A stretch of DNA of 64,000 nucleotides from Corella eumyota (GCA_963082875.1 OY720097.1:15198501-15262500), one strand, 5' to 3'; shown: positions 35,091 to 47,627, counted from the first letter of the stretch. Notes: generated by a model not told the origin, from the sequence alone. Numbers and translations are program-made.

Positions 35091-38000
35091 TTATGCAAAT
35101 GACCAAATTTCAAACAAGCAAGCAGCTGAATGCATGCGAAAAAATATAACAAAAGGGCGAGTAAACATTGTTATGGTAACCCACACATTGTGTGGATAAT
35201 ATATGTCTTGGAATTCATACAATGTAAAGGCAGTGCCGTTTAAAGACCAATAAAGCCACAGACAAGCATTTGCAATAAGAAGAAACATTAACACATTACG
35301 GAGCAAAAGTCGGATTCGATCAGGATCGGCTACTCTGGTCTCGGATATAATTTTTACAGCATGCGGTGGACTTTGACTCAAACTGTTCATAAGTGCCTTT
35401 TTGCGCAGAATGTCATTCTTTCGCAGTCGCTGCTGTTGGTGCTGTCTCGGTGTTAGGTTTGTATTGCTTGAGGTCGATGCATTTTGTCCAGGCTGAAGGT
35501 TTGGTTTGTCGTTTCCGTCACATTCAGGCGCCGTGTTGCTACTCGACTTGCGGACGTCGGACGACACCTGTATCGGTACCTCGCCATTTTCAGACTTTGT
35601 ACCAACATTTTTCTCGATGGAACTTTCATTTTCCTCGTCAAATACTGAATCCATTTGTAATGCCTCACTTTGTGGGTTGCTAGCAACCGGTAGCTTTGTC
35701 GTGGTCGTCTCCATCTCAAACCCATCTGAACTAAACGATTTCTTGGTGTTATTAAAGACTTCGTGATTTTCCGTCAACTCCGATATATTTGAGAACTTTC
35801 TTAGCTGGCCATTATTTGTGGTGAAATTAAACGTGGGTCGCATTAAAGAATTGGGATAGCGAACTTTTTTAGCAATGGACGTGATCGAGGTTGTTCGACT
35901 TCTTCCGCGGAAAATTTCATCTTCGTCCCCGCTAACATCAGCTTCATATTCCGATCCTGTTTCTAGGGGGTCAGATGTACTTATACTAGACAAAAAAAAT
36001 AATATTTATTTGTGAAAATTGAGCAGAGAATACTAATAAGAAGCTATACAATGAACAATGTTGATTTAATTTAGAACAATTAAAGTGGATGATTGGTTAT
36101 TTTGCAATAGTTTGACAGGAGTTTTATTGTTGTTTAACAATTTGATCGTTATCCATTAAAATTTTAACCTTGTGTAATGTTTGCCCATTTTGTTGTTTTA
36201 CGATCTAGCATATTCGAATTTTTTTATGTACTCTGTAATAAAAAAAGCCAACAGTACTGCGATTAAAAGTTGCGTAGGCACATTAGGTAACGCTTTTCAA
36301 AGTTTGTTATTAACGACGCTGCTAAATTTGTCGGATTATTACACCATTAAGCTTTAAAAAAAGTAAAACTCATAAAGAAATATTGCCTTGATAAACAAGT
36401 TTACCTAACATAAACGTGTTTGTCAGGTTTAATTTGTCAAAAGTAATAAAATTCGAATAAATTTGGTAGTCTAATATTATTAATATATAAGTTACTTACG
36501 TTCTATTGACTTCTGCAACCGTTTCTTGTGATTCTTCTGAAGTAATTGGTTTTAACTTCAATCCGCACATAATAAAGATAACCTTACGATAAAACAAAAC
36601 GCTTATTATTTTGCAATAAGTTATTTTGGTATTTTGAACTAGACTACTAAATTAAATTCAAAAATTTATTTGATTTTAATCACGGTTTTGAATGATTTTA
36701 GACTTGCTTAAGCTATTGTGCGCCACCTTTATAAGTCAAGAAGCTATATTTTTAAAATACAAACCTGAGTAACACAGGAAATCATATCATTAAGCTGCAT
36801 AACTAGACTTGACACAAAACGAGAATCCACTGTGTCGTTCGCCGAGAAAGCCACGATAGAAAATAAGGACAAGAGCGACGGTCCAGTTACACAGACTAAC
36901 AACAACACGATATCAAGTTTTTCCCCGCCGTTTTGATCTATTTCGTGCGTGCTTTTGTAATAGAGATAGAAACCGCCTATGCAAGCCAACGAAATAAGAA
37001 AATCGACCAATATCTGCAATAACAATTAGTAATTTAAAAAACAGAACAATATTCGTTGTATGTTAACAAAGTAGTTTTTCAGAGCTGAAGTAAAGTTTTA
37101 ACAAAGTCAGCGATTTTAAGAAAGCTATGATACAACTAAGCATACTATACTTACAATAAAAATATTGTGAATATTTAAAAATTTATATTCAGTAAAGAAA
37201 TCGCGATCTTCAAGTGGGGTTTCTGACGTATTCGTTGCTAATACAACCATTATTATAATCATGGTAAACAGCATAAGAGCCCCAGCTACGACACCTAGTG
37301 AGATAAATATTAAGTGATTTTTCTATAAGCATTTAAACTATTTTGAAAACTTTTTAGTCAATATTTGATAAGTTTGATAATCGATCCCCTGCCAGAGTAA
37401 TTTATCGTTGAGCTACCTACGATTATTATGAATAGCACACGTTCAAATATAATAAGTGTTTGTGGACTAGTGGTTTAGCAAATGTTCTTGATCGTATAAG
37501 TAGAATATTGCAGGTTGCAAAAACATTCGCATAAATATGTCACGTGCCATTGTTGATCAAACTTAAAAAAACAGCATCGTAAAAGGTATAACGACTGTTT
37601 TGTTGTGGGCATAGCATAGCAAACAACAATAAACTGATAAATTGATCGTTAATATAATATGATAAACGTTTTGTTGAAGAAGAGTTATCTTATATTTTTA
37701 AACTTAAACTTTTTACCTATGAAATCTTAATTAAATGTTTTTATTTATTTTTTAAAGGCCATCGCAGTCAGTTTTTGTGGCTTAAAAATCCGACATTTTT
37801 AAATAGATTTTTGTAGGTTATAAAGCCGATTTAAAAAACAGTTTACTTTGTTCTTGAACCTTCGTTTTAACATTTCTATTTTTAAATATTACGCATACCT
37901 AATTTTCTGTGATGTAGTATATTTATTTAAATTTTAATCAGTCCTTACAAACCTCCATAAGACTTGTACAGCCGATAACTGGGGCGTATTATTTGCTGAC

Positions 38001-41000
38001 AGGCATGAGAAGCCTTGCCCACATTACGCCAGGTCACATACAACAAACAACAGGCTACAAGACTGAATTCGATAACAAACGGATACAGAAATGCTTCGGC
38101 GATGGAAATTGTAGCACAAAAACTGTCGGCGCAGGAACAATTTTCGGAGAACAGAATTTCTACAAAATATTTTTGGGAGGAAATTACTTGAATTGACTTA
38201 AAGTTTTATTGTTTTTTATGCGAGAGTTCCTTAAATTATTGACAGTGAACAATCAAGCGCTTACCTGAGTGTATATTTCCCGCCTTGTTATCTATAAATT
38301 AAAAATTTACTTTTAAAATCAATAAACTAATTGTTTGGTTTGAGATAAACGATTTCATTGCAAATAAAGTGACTAATTAAAATAAGTTAGCGTGATTCAT
38401 CTTGATTACTTGTAGACATATACGATGTTGAATTGCTTGTATGTTCATCGTGTGACAAAGCTGCCGAGGTTTCGTTTATTATTGTTGAAATCCAAACAGT
38501 TAAATCAGTTGCGATCACATGCATTAGACCAAATCTGTAAAAAAATATCCAAAAAGTTTAAATAAGATTTTTCGAAGACCTAAATTTAAAGAAAATTTAT
38601 TTAAAGAAAAAAAAAACGTTAATGAGTTTTTGTTGTTTTCTTTTTAATCATACCTAGATAACGTTTGAAAATCTTGAATAAATACTTTCGAATATCGAAA
38701 CAGGTAGTTGACTTGGCTAAGTATAAATACAATGTGAACGAGGGGCAAGGCAGCATATAGTTCTTTGTCAACACAAAATGGATTATCTATTCCTAGGTAG
38801 GCCAAAAATTCCAATCCGTCTTTGATAATAATTGCTAGCCCGAATACAGCAACAACTCCTGCATCAAAATAAACCAAAAACAGTTTTATGGTAAAACATT
38901 TTTTATCATAATTTTTTTATGTTAAAACCGCCATAACTTTTGTTAAAGTTTTGACCAAGATCTACCTTTTAAATATCGATTTGTTGTGTGGGAACTCTTT
39001 TCGTAACCGATTCTTTCTTGCTCTCGGTAACACGACGAGGCAAGGGGGTGATAACTTATCATCCAAATAAGGGAAATTGAATATAATATGATCAAATAGT
39101 AATCGAACATTCTCATAGTGACCTAAAATAAACAAAAAAGGGTTTAGAATAGAATAGATTTTCAATATTCAACATATTAAGCAAGAAAGATATTTACATT
39201 ATCAGTCACTTCCTTTGCAATTTTAAAAACCAAAGTAAAAAGGAAAAGGTGAAGTGCGTAGAGTCCTGACAGAAGAGTGGAGAGCGAATCCTTTGTTTCT
39301 TCTTCCTTGCTCGGCTCTTCCAGGGTTTCTTCATTTTTTCCTGGCAACGACCTATCGCCCTGCCCCTTTATACCGGGAAATCCTCTAAAAATAAATTTAA
39401 GTTTTTAAAGCCTCTGCATTAATATTTATACTTGACATTTCCTAACAAGGCAAGCACCCGAATTGATTTTCGAAATGAGTTTAAAAACTTGTTCTAAAAC
39501 ATTTCTGTTAACGTGACTGGTTTTCACTCTGGTGGTTTTTAATTAGGATGCTTTAAAGCTGTGCAAATTTTTTCGGGCAATTTGAAACTTGAGAGCAGCG
39601 ATTAATACCACTCAGACACTGTCGATTGCAGCCAATCATATTTTGGGAAAATGTGTTACATGAGTGTGGATCAATATATAATCTTATGATGATGCTTATT
39701 ATTATAAATCTATTGGTCATAGTTTGGTCTGTGATTTTGAATAGATGGTTGAAGCTTTAAAGTTTTTGTTATGAATATTTTTAAACCTATCGGTATGGAA
39801 ATAAAAATGCGTTTATATGGTATCGCGACAGTTTTTTTATTAAATTTAACAATTAATTAAAAGGCATTATTTAACATTGCAGAAGACCTAAAGTTTTATA
39901 TGTATTTTTTGTGCCATAATCATAGTAAATTGTCTTTTTCACTTAAATTGAGCTTAATGCGACAAAATTTTTGTAATTGAATATGCTAGCGGTTTATTTT
40001 TGTAAAACTATTTAACCAATGTTTACATTATAAAAGTACTAACTTGATGTGAATTTTCGTTCCCCGTCTTCTTATCATGTAGTGGTTATTTCCCAATTGC
40101 GTCACGTGGTCAGCTTCGTTGTGATCGAATGCTAAGTTAGTTACTCCACTTCCAACAGAAGTCGCTCTTTTTCTTCGATTTGAGATGTAGCCGCTTTCTA
40201 CGTCCATTGTTGATAATTGATCTACATAATACAAAGTCAGCGAAGACATTTTTCACTATATTTCCATATAAAAGTTATCACTTTTGTTTTTTTCGCTACA
40301 TTATCAAAACTGTGTATATTTTGAACTGTTTCGTCTGGGCTACTTTGCGCAATGACTGATCAATAAAAAAATATACCAGGGAACTAAAAGTGTCATTATC
40401 CAACGATAAAAAAAATTGTTAAAAACCGCAAACAACACTTTAAATATATATGTTCAAGTTTAAAGGTATACTTGTAGAATGATCTGTACGTACATACGTC
40501 ACGCTTATTCAATGTCGTATTTTACTAAATGCTTACCTGGAAAAATTACACGGTGCCGATATCCAAAATCCCTTCCTGTTTGGCCTTGATTCCAATTAGG
40601 TGCTGAATCTTTGTCAGTAACCGGGCTCTCTAGCGATGAGTTTTGTTTCTACATATAAAATGGCTATGTATTTGCACAATGTACAATATTGAATTTATTT
40701 CAAGGTTATTGTTGTTCAGGCATGTTTGCTATTATGCATTAAACTTATATACAAAAGGTAATGTGCAAAACGTATATATACCTTAGATACACTTTATGTG
40801 TTTGCTTAGGGCTTTTTATCCGATTATACGAAAACAATTTTTTTAAATTTTTATACAAAAGTAATAAAAGTAAAAGGTAACCTAGAAAAATAAAAATGAC
40901 AATTGAAACGAAATTGTCGCGTAGAAAGCGAAATATTTTTTTTATTGTTCTGTCATTAAAAAAATTTAAGTGTATACGTTTAAAACCGCAATCAATTACT

Positions 41001-42231
41001 CAAGGTAAAATATCTTAAATGCCAAAAATCTACCTAGGCCTAAATACAAATCTTTGTATATTTTTATATTTTTATTTAAATAAAATTATTAATAAAAACT
41101 ATTTAATTAGACAATTGCATATAAAAATTAATTTTTTTTCTTAACTATTTTGGCTAAAAACTAAATCTTAAACAGCTTAATCTCATAAAATCAAAAATTA
41201 ACGCTCATTCTAAAAATAACTTTATTTAAATTATAGTTGTTGACTTTGCTGAAGCAGTATTGTAAAATATTAAACATGTCACAACCGAATGCAAGTTATA
41301 ATAACTCGGAAAAAAAGATCGCTGTTAAATATACAAGTCATGTTCGATTTTTCCTAATGTTTGTCTATGAGTAACAATAAACACGAAGTTATTAACGACC
41401 GTTTTATAGCTGGTAACCAGCAAATTTCAATTAACGTTTGTTTGATATTTTCATGTTGTCAAGGTTATCATTCTTTTATATTTTATGCTTGCGTCATTAT
41501 TTTATAGTTTTAACATTGATAAAATTAATTATGATGATATGATTCTACGGTTAATAATATATAAAATAAAACTTGAATCTTTTCCATTTTTTAAAGTATT
41601 AATAGCGTAACAAATCATAATGTCTAAACAAAGCTTTGTCCGCAGACATTTGTTTACATTTAACTTGTTGAGTATAATTACTGACATGTTTAACCTTTAA
41701 ATATTTAATATAATACTAACTTTACACTTACTAACTTTACACTTGGCCAAAAGTCAATAACAAAATGGTAATACGTGGATATAGTAGAGTTCATTTTTCG
41801 ATGCGTTTATTATTGTTATAAGATAAGCAAACCAATGTAAAAAATAAAAATATTTTATATGAAAAAGAACAAAGTTGATATTCATGCTATGTTCGAGCTA
41901 TTTTTGAAATGCGGTTTTCAAACAATACATAAAACCAAAAGTAAACGCTGCTACTAATAGAGTACACATTTCTTTCTGCGTAAATATATTTTACCGAAAT
42001 ATTCGTAAATATTATGACACAAAAAGATAGAGAGAGTGTAAATGTTGTTTTATTTAAACATACAAGAAGAAGTCTTAATAAAAAACATTCTTGCCTAAAA
42101 AGTTTTATGTTTAAAGAAGAAATTGCAATATTGTTAATCGAGCTTTTCTGAATTAAAATTGAAATAAAGAAATCAAATTTGTTTTTACTTACTTTTATTT
42201 CTATGGTGTCGATTTCTTTAACAGTCGCCAT
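35091..42231 (-). CDS. OTOP: Otopetrin proton channel
   Basis: Twelve coding exons on the minus strand, phases consistent throughout: 42231-42193, 40648-40537, 40221-40044, 39384-39198, 39122-38966, 38858-38654, 38534-38410, 38291-38265, 37294-37155, 37013-36765, 36582-36500, 35985-35091. Total 2397 nt, about 798 aa. Otopetrins are Zn-sensitive, proton-selective channels of the plasma membrane (acid sensing, otolith/otoconia formation). The family marks are RFGLMHVIATDLTVWISTII in the fifth membrane segment and the C-terminal FTRPFVIFFRMHSAACLFEIW. Eleven or twelve hydrophobic segments are visible. The first 150 residues are a soluble N-terminus. A very long (about 230 aa) acidic and Ser/Asn-rich cytosolic loop, encoded by the last exon, separates the final two membrane segments from the rest. 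Exon 8 has only 27 nt. Which vertebrate OTOP1-3 it matches cannot be said. Confidence 0.9.
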
Positions 42232-43185
42232 ACTGCTTAAATAGTGTGTAAAAGTATAAATATTCTATCTCCTTAAAATTAAAAATATGCAATAATAAAA
42301 CTTCAGGTTGGTGTACTTAAATATTTCTCTAAATATATAACTTTTGCAACAACCATTCAAATGCAAATGTTGTATTCAGTTTATATGGGCCTGCTTATCT
42401 TATATTAATTACTCCAATTAAACTAAACCCTGCAAATTTAAATTATTATGCTGTCAATGTGATAATAAAATTTGGAGTTTTTGTCTAAAATAGGTACGGT
42501 CATATATTATCGAAAATAAATACTGCCCATTCAAAATCGTACTTAGTGAATTTGTACATAAACTTTACGACTGATCAACAAAAAATTAATAAATCTTTTG
42601 AATCGTTTGCCATGTAAAATGCAATGCAGAGAATAATATACAAGCTAGTTAGAACTTTTTTTAGAAAAAAAGTAAATATTAACATAAACTTTTAAAAAAA
42701 AATGTTTCACGTTAGTTTTTTGTTTCACCGAAAAACTGTGTTTGACATTTATACTTGCTGTTTTTTTAAAATAGGATAATAGCGGTTTTTAAATTGCTGT
42801 TGAAATTGTGAATATTGCTAAAAACTGAGACTTTTTTTATAACTTACCAATTAACCGAAGACCATATTGATCAATTCAAAACAACTTCTTTTATGTTCAG
42901 TTTTACTTTTGTAAAACCGTTAAACGCGAAATATTTTTCTATGATTTAACATAACATAAATTAATATTCAGTTTAAAAGCAATAGTTTAAAAAGCAGTTT
43001 ATCTTCAAAAAATGACAGTTTACTGTGCTTTAACCGTTCGACCTCCCCGCTTTTTGTGTTTTCTTGCAACTCCGTTCTTTCCGCTCTTTCTCGCAACTAC
43101 GTTCTTTCCGCTCTTTTCAGATACGCTACGATAAAATCAACACGTAAGAAAACAACCAAACTTGATAAGCCAAACAGGAATAGCC
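42232..43185. other. Otopetrin upstream region
   Basis: AT-rich, with a pyrimidine-rich patch at 43030-43125 holding two near-identical 27-bp units (TCTTGCAACTCCGTTCTTTC and TCTCGCAACTACGTTCTTTC, each followed by CGCTCTTT). It ends at the left target duplication of the transposon. Confidence 0.4.
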
Positions 43186-43193
43186 AGCACCAG
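43186..43193 (+). repeat. Target site duplication, left
   Basis: AGCACCAG directly before the left inverted repeat, matched exactly at 47628-47635. Confidence 0.85.
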
Positions 43194-43435
43194 ACCACTG
43201 TCATTCTGCTAGAATTTTTTTTTTTTTAAATCCTAGCAGAACTCCGCATTTTTTCGCAAAACGTTGTGTTTACATAAAAAAGTTAACTCGGTAATACAAA
43301 AATGTTAAGCTAGTAAAGAAATCATTACCTTCTATTATTTAACCCACAATGAAAATTTATTCTATAGATTGTGTTACAGAAGGTGTTTTTTAAGTAATAA
43401 GCTGTTATAAAGAATTTATAAGCTAAATTTTGAGT
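43194..43435 (+). repeat. Left terminal inverted repeat
   Basis: Pairs with 47390-47627 in inverted orientation. The outermost 40 bases contain an internal hairpin, TTCTGCTAG, a T-run, then CTAGCAGAA. Beyond it both ends share CTCCGCATTTTT, AAAACGTTGTGTTT and GTTAAGCTAGTAAAGAAATC. Confidence 0.85.
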
Positions 43436-44405
43436 TTCACACTCGTTATTTGCAAAAGTTGTAGAGCGACGAAAAAACATTAAAGAAACCAAGATTTGCT
43501 CGGCCGTAATTTTAAATACTTTCCGACGATAGGAGTTGAAAAAAAATTTAACATTGCATAACTCTTACAACAAAGATAAAGTATTGTCATTTTTAAGGGC
43601 CACAAATGTTAATTACGTCAGTAGTTAAGCTAAAACTTATCGAAAAAAGTTTGATAAATCTGCCGAACGTCGACATTTGGAGCTATTTTTAAATACTTTC
43701 CGACGATATGAATCGAAAAAAAATTTTAACGCGGCTTGATTGTTTAACAACAATTAAAATAGCAAAGTTTTGAGCGCCACATTTTACGTTTACAGCAGTT
43801 ATCGACCCGAGAAATAACAAAAGAGAAACAAAAGCCCGCTCCTACCCGAAAAAACGAATCCCACTCTCCAGCAGAAAGTATATTCCGACAATAGAATACA
43901 GCCCAAAATTTAACAATCAATAAGTAATGCCAAATAAACATTGTACGCCAAGTTTTGAGTTTCACACTCGTTATTTGCAAAAGTTGTAGAGCGACGAAAA
44001 AACATTAAAGAAACCAAGATTTGCTCGGCCGTAATTTTAAATACTTTCCGACGATAGGAGTTGAAAAAAAATTTAACATTGCATAACTCTTATAACAAAG
44101 ATAAAGTATTGTCATTTTTAAAGGCCACAAATGTTAATTACGTCAGTAGTTAATCTAAAACTTATCGAAAAAAGTTTGATAAATCGGCCGAACGTCGACA
44201 TTTGGAGCTATTTTTAAATACTTTCCGACGATAGGAATCGAAAAAAAATTTTAACCCAGCTTAATAGTTTAACAATAATTAAAATAGCAAAGTTTTGAGC
44301 GCCACATTTTACGTTTACAGCAGTTATTGACCCGAGAAATAACAAAAGAGAAACAAAGGCCCGCTCCTACCCGAAAAAACGAATCCCACTCTCCAGCAGA
44401 AAGCA
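43432..44405 (-). repeat. 525-bp tandem array, left arm (about 1.8 units)
   Basis: Two successive, nearly identical segments (starting at 43432 and 43957) in inverted orientation relative to the right arm. Each full unit contains two related half-motifs with TTTCCGACGATAGGA, one followed by a Gly/Arg-like CpG-rich patch. Ends with CCACTCTCCAGCAGAAAG next to the unique centre. Confidence 0.85.
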
Positions 44406-44468
44406 GAAACCACCTGTTTTTATTTGTTAAGCTGTTTTATTTATTTATATAAATACAATTAAAAAATT

Positions 44469-45461
44469 TTAAACATGAAACATTATTTTATTATTAGTGC
44501 ATGATAAACACGGTAATTTGCAAATTTCACTCAAAGGCCCAAACGCTGCGTGATAAAAACAAATTTTCTTTTGGTATTTTTTAACATAAGAATTTGTACT
44601 ATTTTTTGTGTAAGGTGCGTTTCTTAATGATTGCAGATTTCTTCGTTGTGGTGGATAAAGTCGACTCGAAGGTTTTTTTCTTTTAAAACCTTAAATTAAT
44701 AATAAAAGTACAATTGTATTATTTGTAGTATAGTTAATTTCTTATTTCTTATGTGAGTAATAACATATTTTACTTACAATTGCCTAGTAAAGGATGGTAT
44801 TCTTTATTTGTCTCAATTTGCTTTTTGTTGTCAGATGCCATTAGGTTAATTGCTTCTTCTAAGTTTGCCATCCATTTTTTCAAACCGACATCTGATAGAT
44901 GAACATCATCGTGCCAATTTGTGTCATCGCAATCAATATTCAAGCTTAACATAGTAAGACTAAAAATGTTTGCAATGTCGCTTAATGCACGGTTTGCTAT
45001 TTTTACACGATGCATAAAAGCACCTGTTTGTGGTAGAATTTTTGCAAGCAGGATCTATATAAAATTATACCAACGTTACATCAAACAAAAAACACAAATT
45101 ATTTGTTTAAAATATTAAAATAAAAGGGGGGTCTATTAACAATAACACAATTATTTGTTTAAACTATTTAAAATAAAAGGCTTATTTGTAAATTAGTTAT
45201 AAATTTTACCATTACCTTGGCACGTGGGTATCGTTTTTGGCAAGCTATAATTAATCGTGTTGCGTTTTTTCGGATTGTTTTATTCATGTGATTTACATCA
45301 CCTCGGCTTACATCGTTGGTTCCTAATGAAATTAAAAGATAATCAACTCCGTTAAAATTTTTCGGACTCATTTCAATTTCAATAGCCCCATGAATCAAAC
45401 CGGCACCTGGCATTGCCACAACGCTGAGGTGGAATGTAGCATCTTTAGAAGGTGATACAAC
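44469..45461 (-). CDS. SGNH/GDSL hydrolase-like gene in the transposon (5' part not seen)
   Basis: Minus-strand exons 45461-45216, 45054-44778 and probably 44689-44469 join in phase (donors AAG|GTAATG and T|GTAAGT) into about 247 residues. Block II of the SGNH fold is seen as VVAMPGAGL, block III as LLISLGTNDVS, and block V, with catalytic Asp and His, as HDDVHLSDVG. The N-terminal block I with the nucleophile Ser (GDS) is not found. The exon at 45461 begins right at the edge of the tandem array, so upstream exons are missing or replaced. The last exon adds a basic tail (CFKRKKPSSR). SGNH hydrolases cleave esters of lipids or sugars, but without the Ser this copy may be inactive or part of a larger protein encoded by an autonomous relative. 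Frame preservation over three exons argues against long decay. Confidence 0.65.
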
Positions 45462-45462
45462 C

Positions 45463-47389
45463 TAAAATTCAAAACTTTGCTATTTTAATTATTGTTAAAC
45501 AATCAAGCCGGGTTAAAAATTTTTTTCGATTCCTATCGTCGGAAAGTATTTAAAAATAGCTCCAAATGTCGACGTTCGGCAGATTTATCAAACTTTTTTC
45601 GATAAGTTTTAGCTTAACTACTGACGTAATTAACATTTGTGGCCCTTAAAAATGACAATACTTTATTTTTGTTATAAGAGTTATGCAATGTTAAATTTTT
45701 TTTCAACTTCTATCGTCGGAAAGTATTTAAAATTACGGCCGAGCAAATATTGGTTTCTTTAATGTTTTTTCGTCGCTCTACAACTTTTGCAAATAACGAG
45801 TGTAAAACTCAAAACTTGGCGTACAATGTTTATTTGGCATTACTTATTGATTGTTAAATTTTGGGCTGTATTCTATTGTCGGAATATACTTTCTGCTGGA
45901 GAGTGGGATTCGTTTTTTCGGGTAGGAGCGGGCCTTTGTTTCTCTTTTGTTATTTCTCGGGTCAATAACTGCTGTAAACGTAAAATGTGGCGCTCAAAAC
46001 TTTGCTATTTTAATTATTGTTAAACAATCAAGCCGCGTTAAAATTTTTTTTCGATTCCTATCGTCGGAAAGTATTTAAAAATAGCTCCAAATGTCGACGT
46101 TCGGCCGATTTATCAAACTATTTTCGATAAGTTTTAGCTTAACTACTGACGTAATTAACATTTGTGGTCCTTAAAAATGACAATACTTTATCTTTGTTGT
46201 AAGAGTTATGCAATGTTAAATTTTTTTTCAACTCCTATCGTCGGAAAGTATTTAAAATTACGACCGAGCAAATCTTGGTTTCTTTAATGTTTTTTCGTCG
46301 CTCTACAACTTTTGCAAATAACGAGTGTGAAACTCAAAACTTGGCGTACAATATTTATTTGGCATTACTTATTGATTGTTAAATTTTGGGCTGTATTCTA
46401 TTGTCGGAATATACTTTCTGCTGGAGAGTGGGATTCGTTTTTTCGGGTAGGAGCGGGCCTTTGTTTCTCTTTTGTTATTTCTCGGGTCAATAACTGCTGT
46501 AAACGTAAAATGTGGCGCTCAAAACTTTGCTATTTTAATTATTGTTAAACAATCAAGCCGCGTTAAAATTTTTTTTCGATTCCTATTGTCGGAAAGTATT
46601 TAAAAATAGCTCCAAATGTCGACGTTCGGCCGATTTATCAAACTATTTTCGATAAGTTTTAGCTTAACTACTGACGTAATTAACATTTGTGGCCCTTAAA
46701 AATGACAATACTTTATTTTTGTTATAAGAGTTATGCAATGTTAAATTTTTTTTCAACTCCTATCGTCGGAAAGTATTTAAAATTACGGCCGAGCAAATCT
46801 TGGTTTCTTTAATGTTTTTTCGTCGCTCTACAACTTTTGCAAATAACGAGTGTAAAACTCAAAACTTGGCGTACAATGTTTATTTGGCATTACTTATTGA
46901 TTATTAAATTTTGGGCTGTATTCTATTGTCGGAATATACTTTCTGCTGGAGAGTGGGATTCGTTTTTTCGGGTGGGAGCGGGCCTTTGTTTCTCTTTTGT
47001 TATTTCTCGGGTCAATAACTGCTGTAAACGTAAAATGTGGCGCTCAAAATTTTGCTATTTTAATTATTGTTAAACTATTAAGCCGGGTTAAAATTTTTTT
47101 TCGACTCCTATTGTCGGAAAGTATTTATAAATAGCCCCAAATGTCGACGTTCGGCCGATTCATCCAACTTTTTTCCATAAGTTTTGTTTAACTACTGACG
47201 TAATTAACATTTGTGGCCCTTAAAAATGACAATACTTTATCTTTGTTATAAGAGTTATGCAATGTTAAATTTTTTTTCAACTCCTATCGTTGGAAAGTAT
47301 TTAAAATTACAGCCGAGCAAATCTTGGTTTCTTTAATGTTTTTTCGTCGCTCTACAACTTTTGCAAATAACGAATGTAAAACTTCAACT
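45463..47389 (+). repeat. 525-bp tandem array, right arm (about 3.7 units)
   Basis: Equivalent points recur at 45787, 46312 and 46837, exactly 525 bp apart, with a partial unit at each end. Units differ at only a few percent of positions, so the array is young or homogenised. Every unit contains CCTATCGTCGGAAAGTATTT twice, about 190 bp apart, so it arose from an older half-unit duplication. A 78-codon open frame recurs in each unit but looks incidental. Confidence 0.9.
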
Positions 47390-47627
47390 TTAGCATATAA
47401 TTGGTTTATACCAGCTTATTACTTAAAAAGCACCCTCTGTAAAACAATCTATAGAATAAAATTTACATTTTATAACAGGTTAAACAATAGTAAGTAATGA
47501 TTTCTTTACTAGCTTAACATTTTTATATTGCCGAATTAACTTTTTATGCAAACACAACGTTTTGCGGAAAAATGCGGAGTTCTGCTAGAATTTATAAAAA
47601 AAAAAATTCTAGCAGAATGACAGTGGT
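47390..47627 (-). repeat. Right terminal inverted repeat
   Basis: Inverted copy of 43194-43435, ending GCAGAATGACAGTGGT. It carries the same subterminal hairpin around a poly-A tract. About 90% identical to the left end, with small length differences in the homopolymer. Confidence 0.85.

Larger units (their letters stand above)
43194..47627. mobile_element. TIR DNA transposon with SGNH gene and mirrored tandem arrays
   Basis: A 4434-bp element flanked by the 8-bp direct repeat AGCACCAG (43186-43193 and 47628-47635). It begins ACCACTGTCATTCTGCTAG and ends with the exact reverse complement. The inverted repeat continues for about 240 bp at roughly 90% identity. It then runs into arrays of a 525-bp repeat that are themselves inverted between the two arms (about 1.8 copies left, about 3.7 copies right). 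The central unique 1.06 kb holds a spliced SGNH-hydrolase-like reading frame on the minus strand. No transposase is recognisable, so it is probably mobilised in trans. An 8-bp duplication fits the hAT superfamily (also P or Merlin). The terminal bases do not settle which. The intact ends and duplication suggest a fairly recent insertion. Confidence 0.88.

Noticed and set aside
37993-38196. 67-codon open frame inside an otopetrin intron, plus strand
   Set aside because: The otopetrin phase runs across this intron without it and there is no independent support.
45787-47073. A 78-codon open frame repeated in each 525-bp unit (also at 43744-43980 on the minus strand)
   Set aside because: It recurs because the units are nearly identical. 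No domain, splice context or codon bias supports it as a protein.
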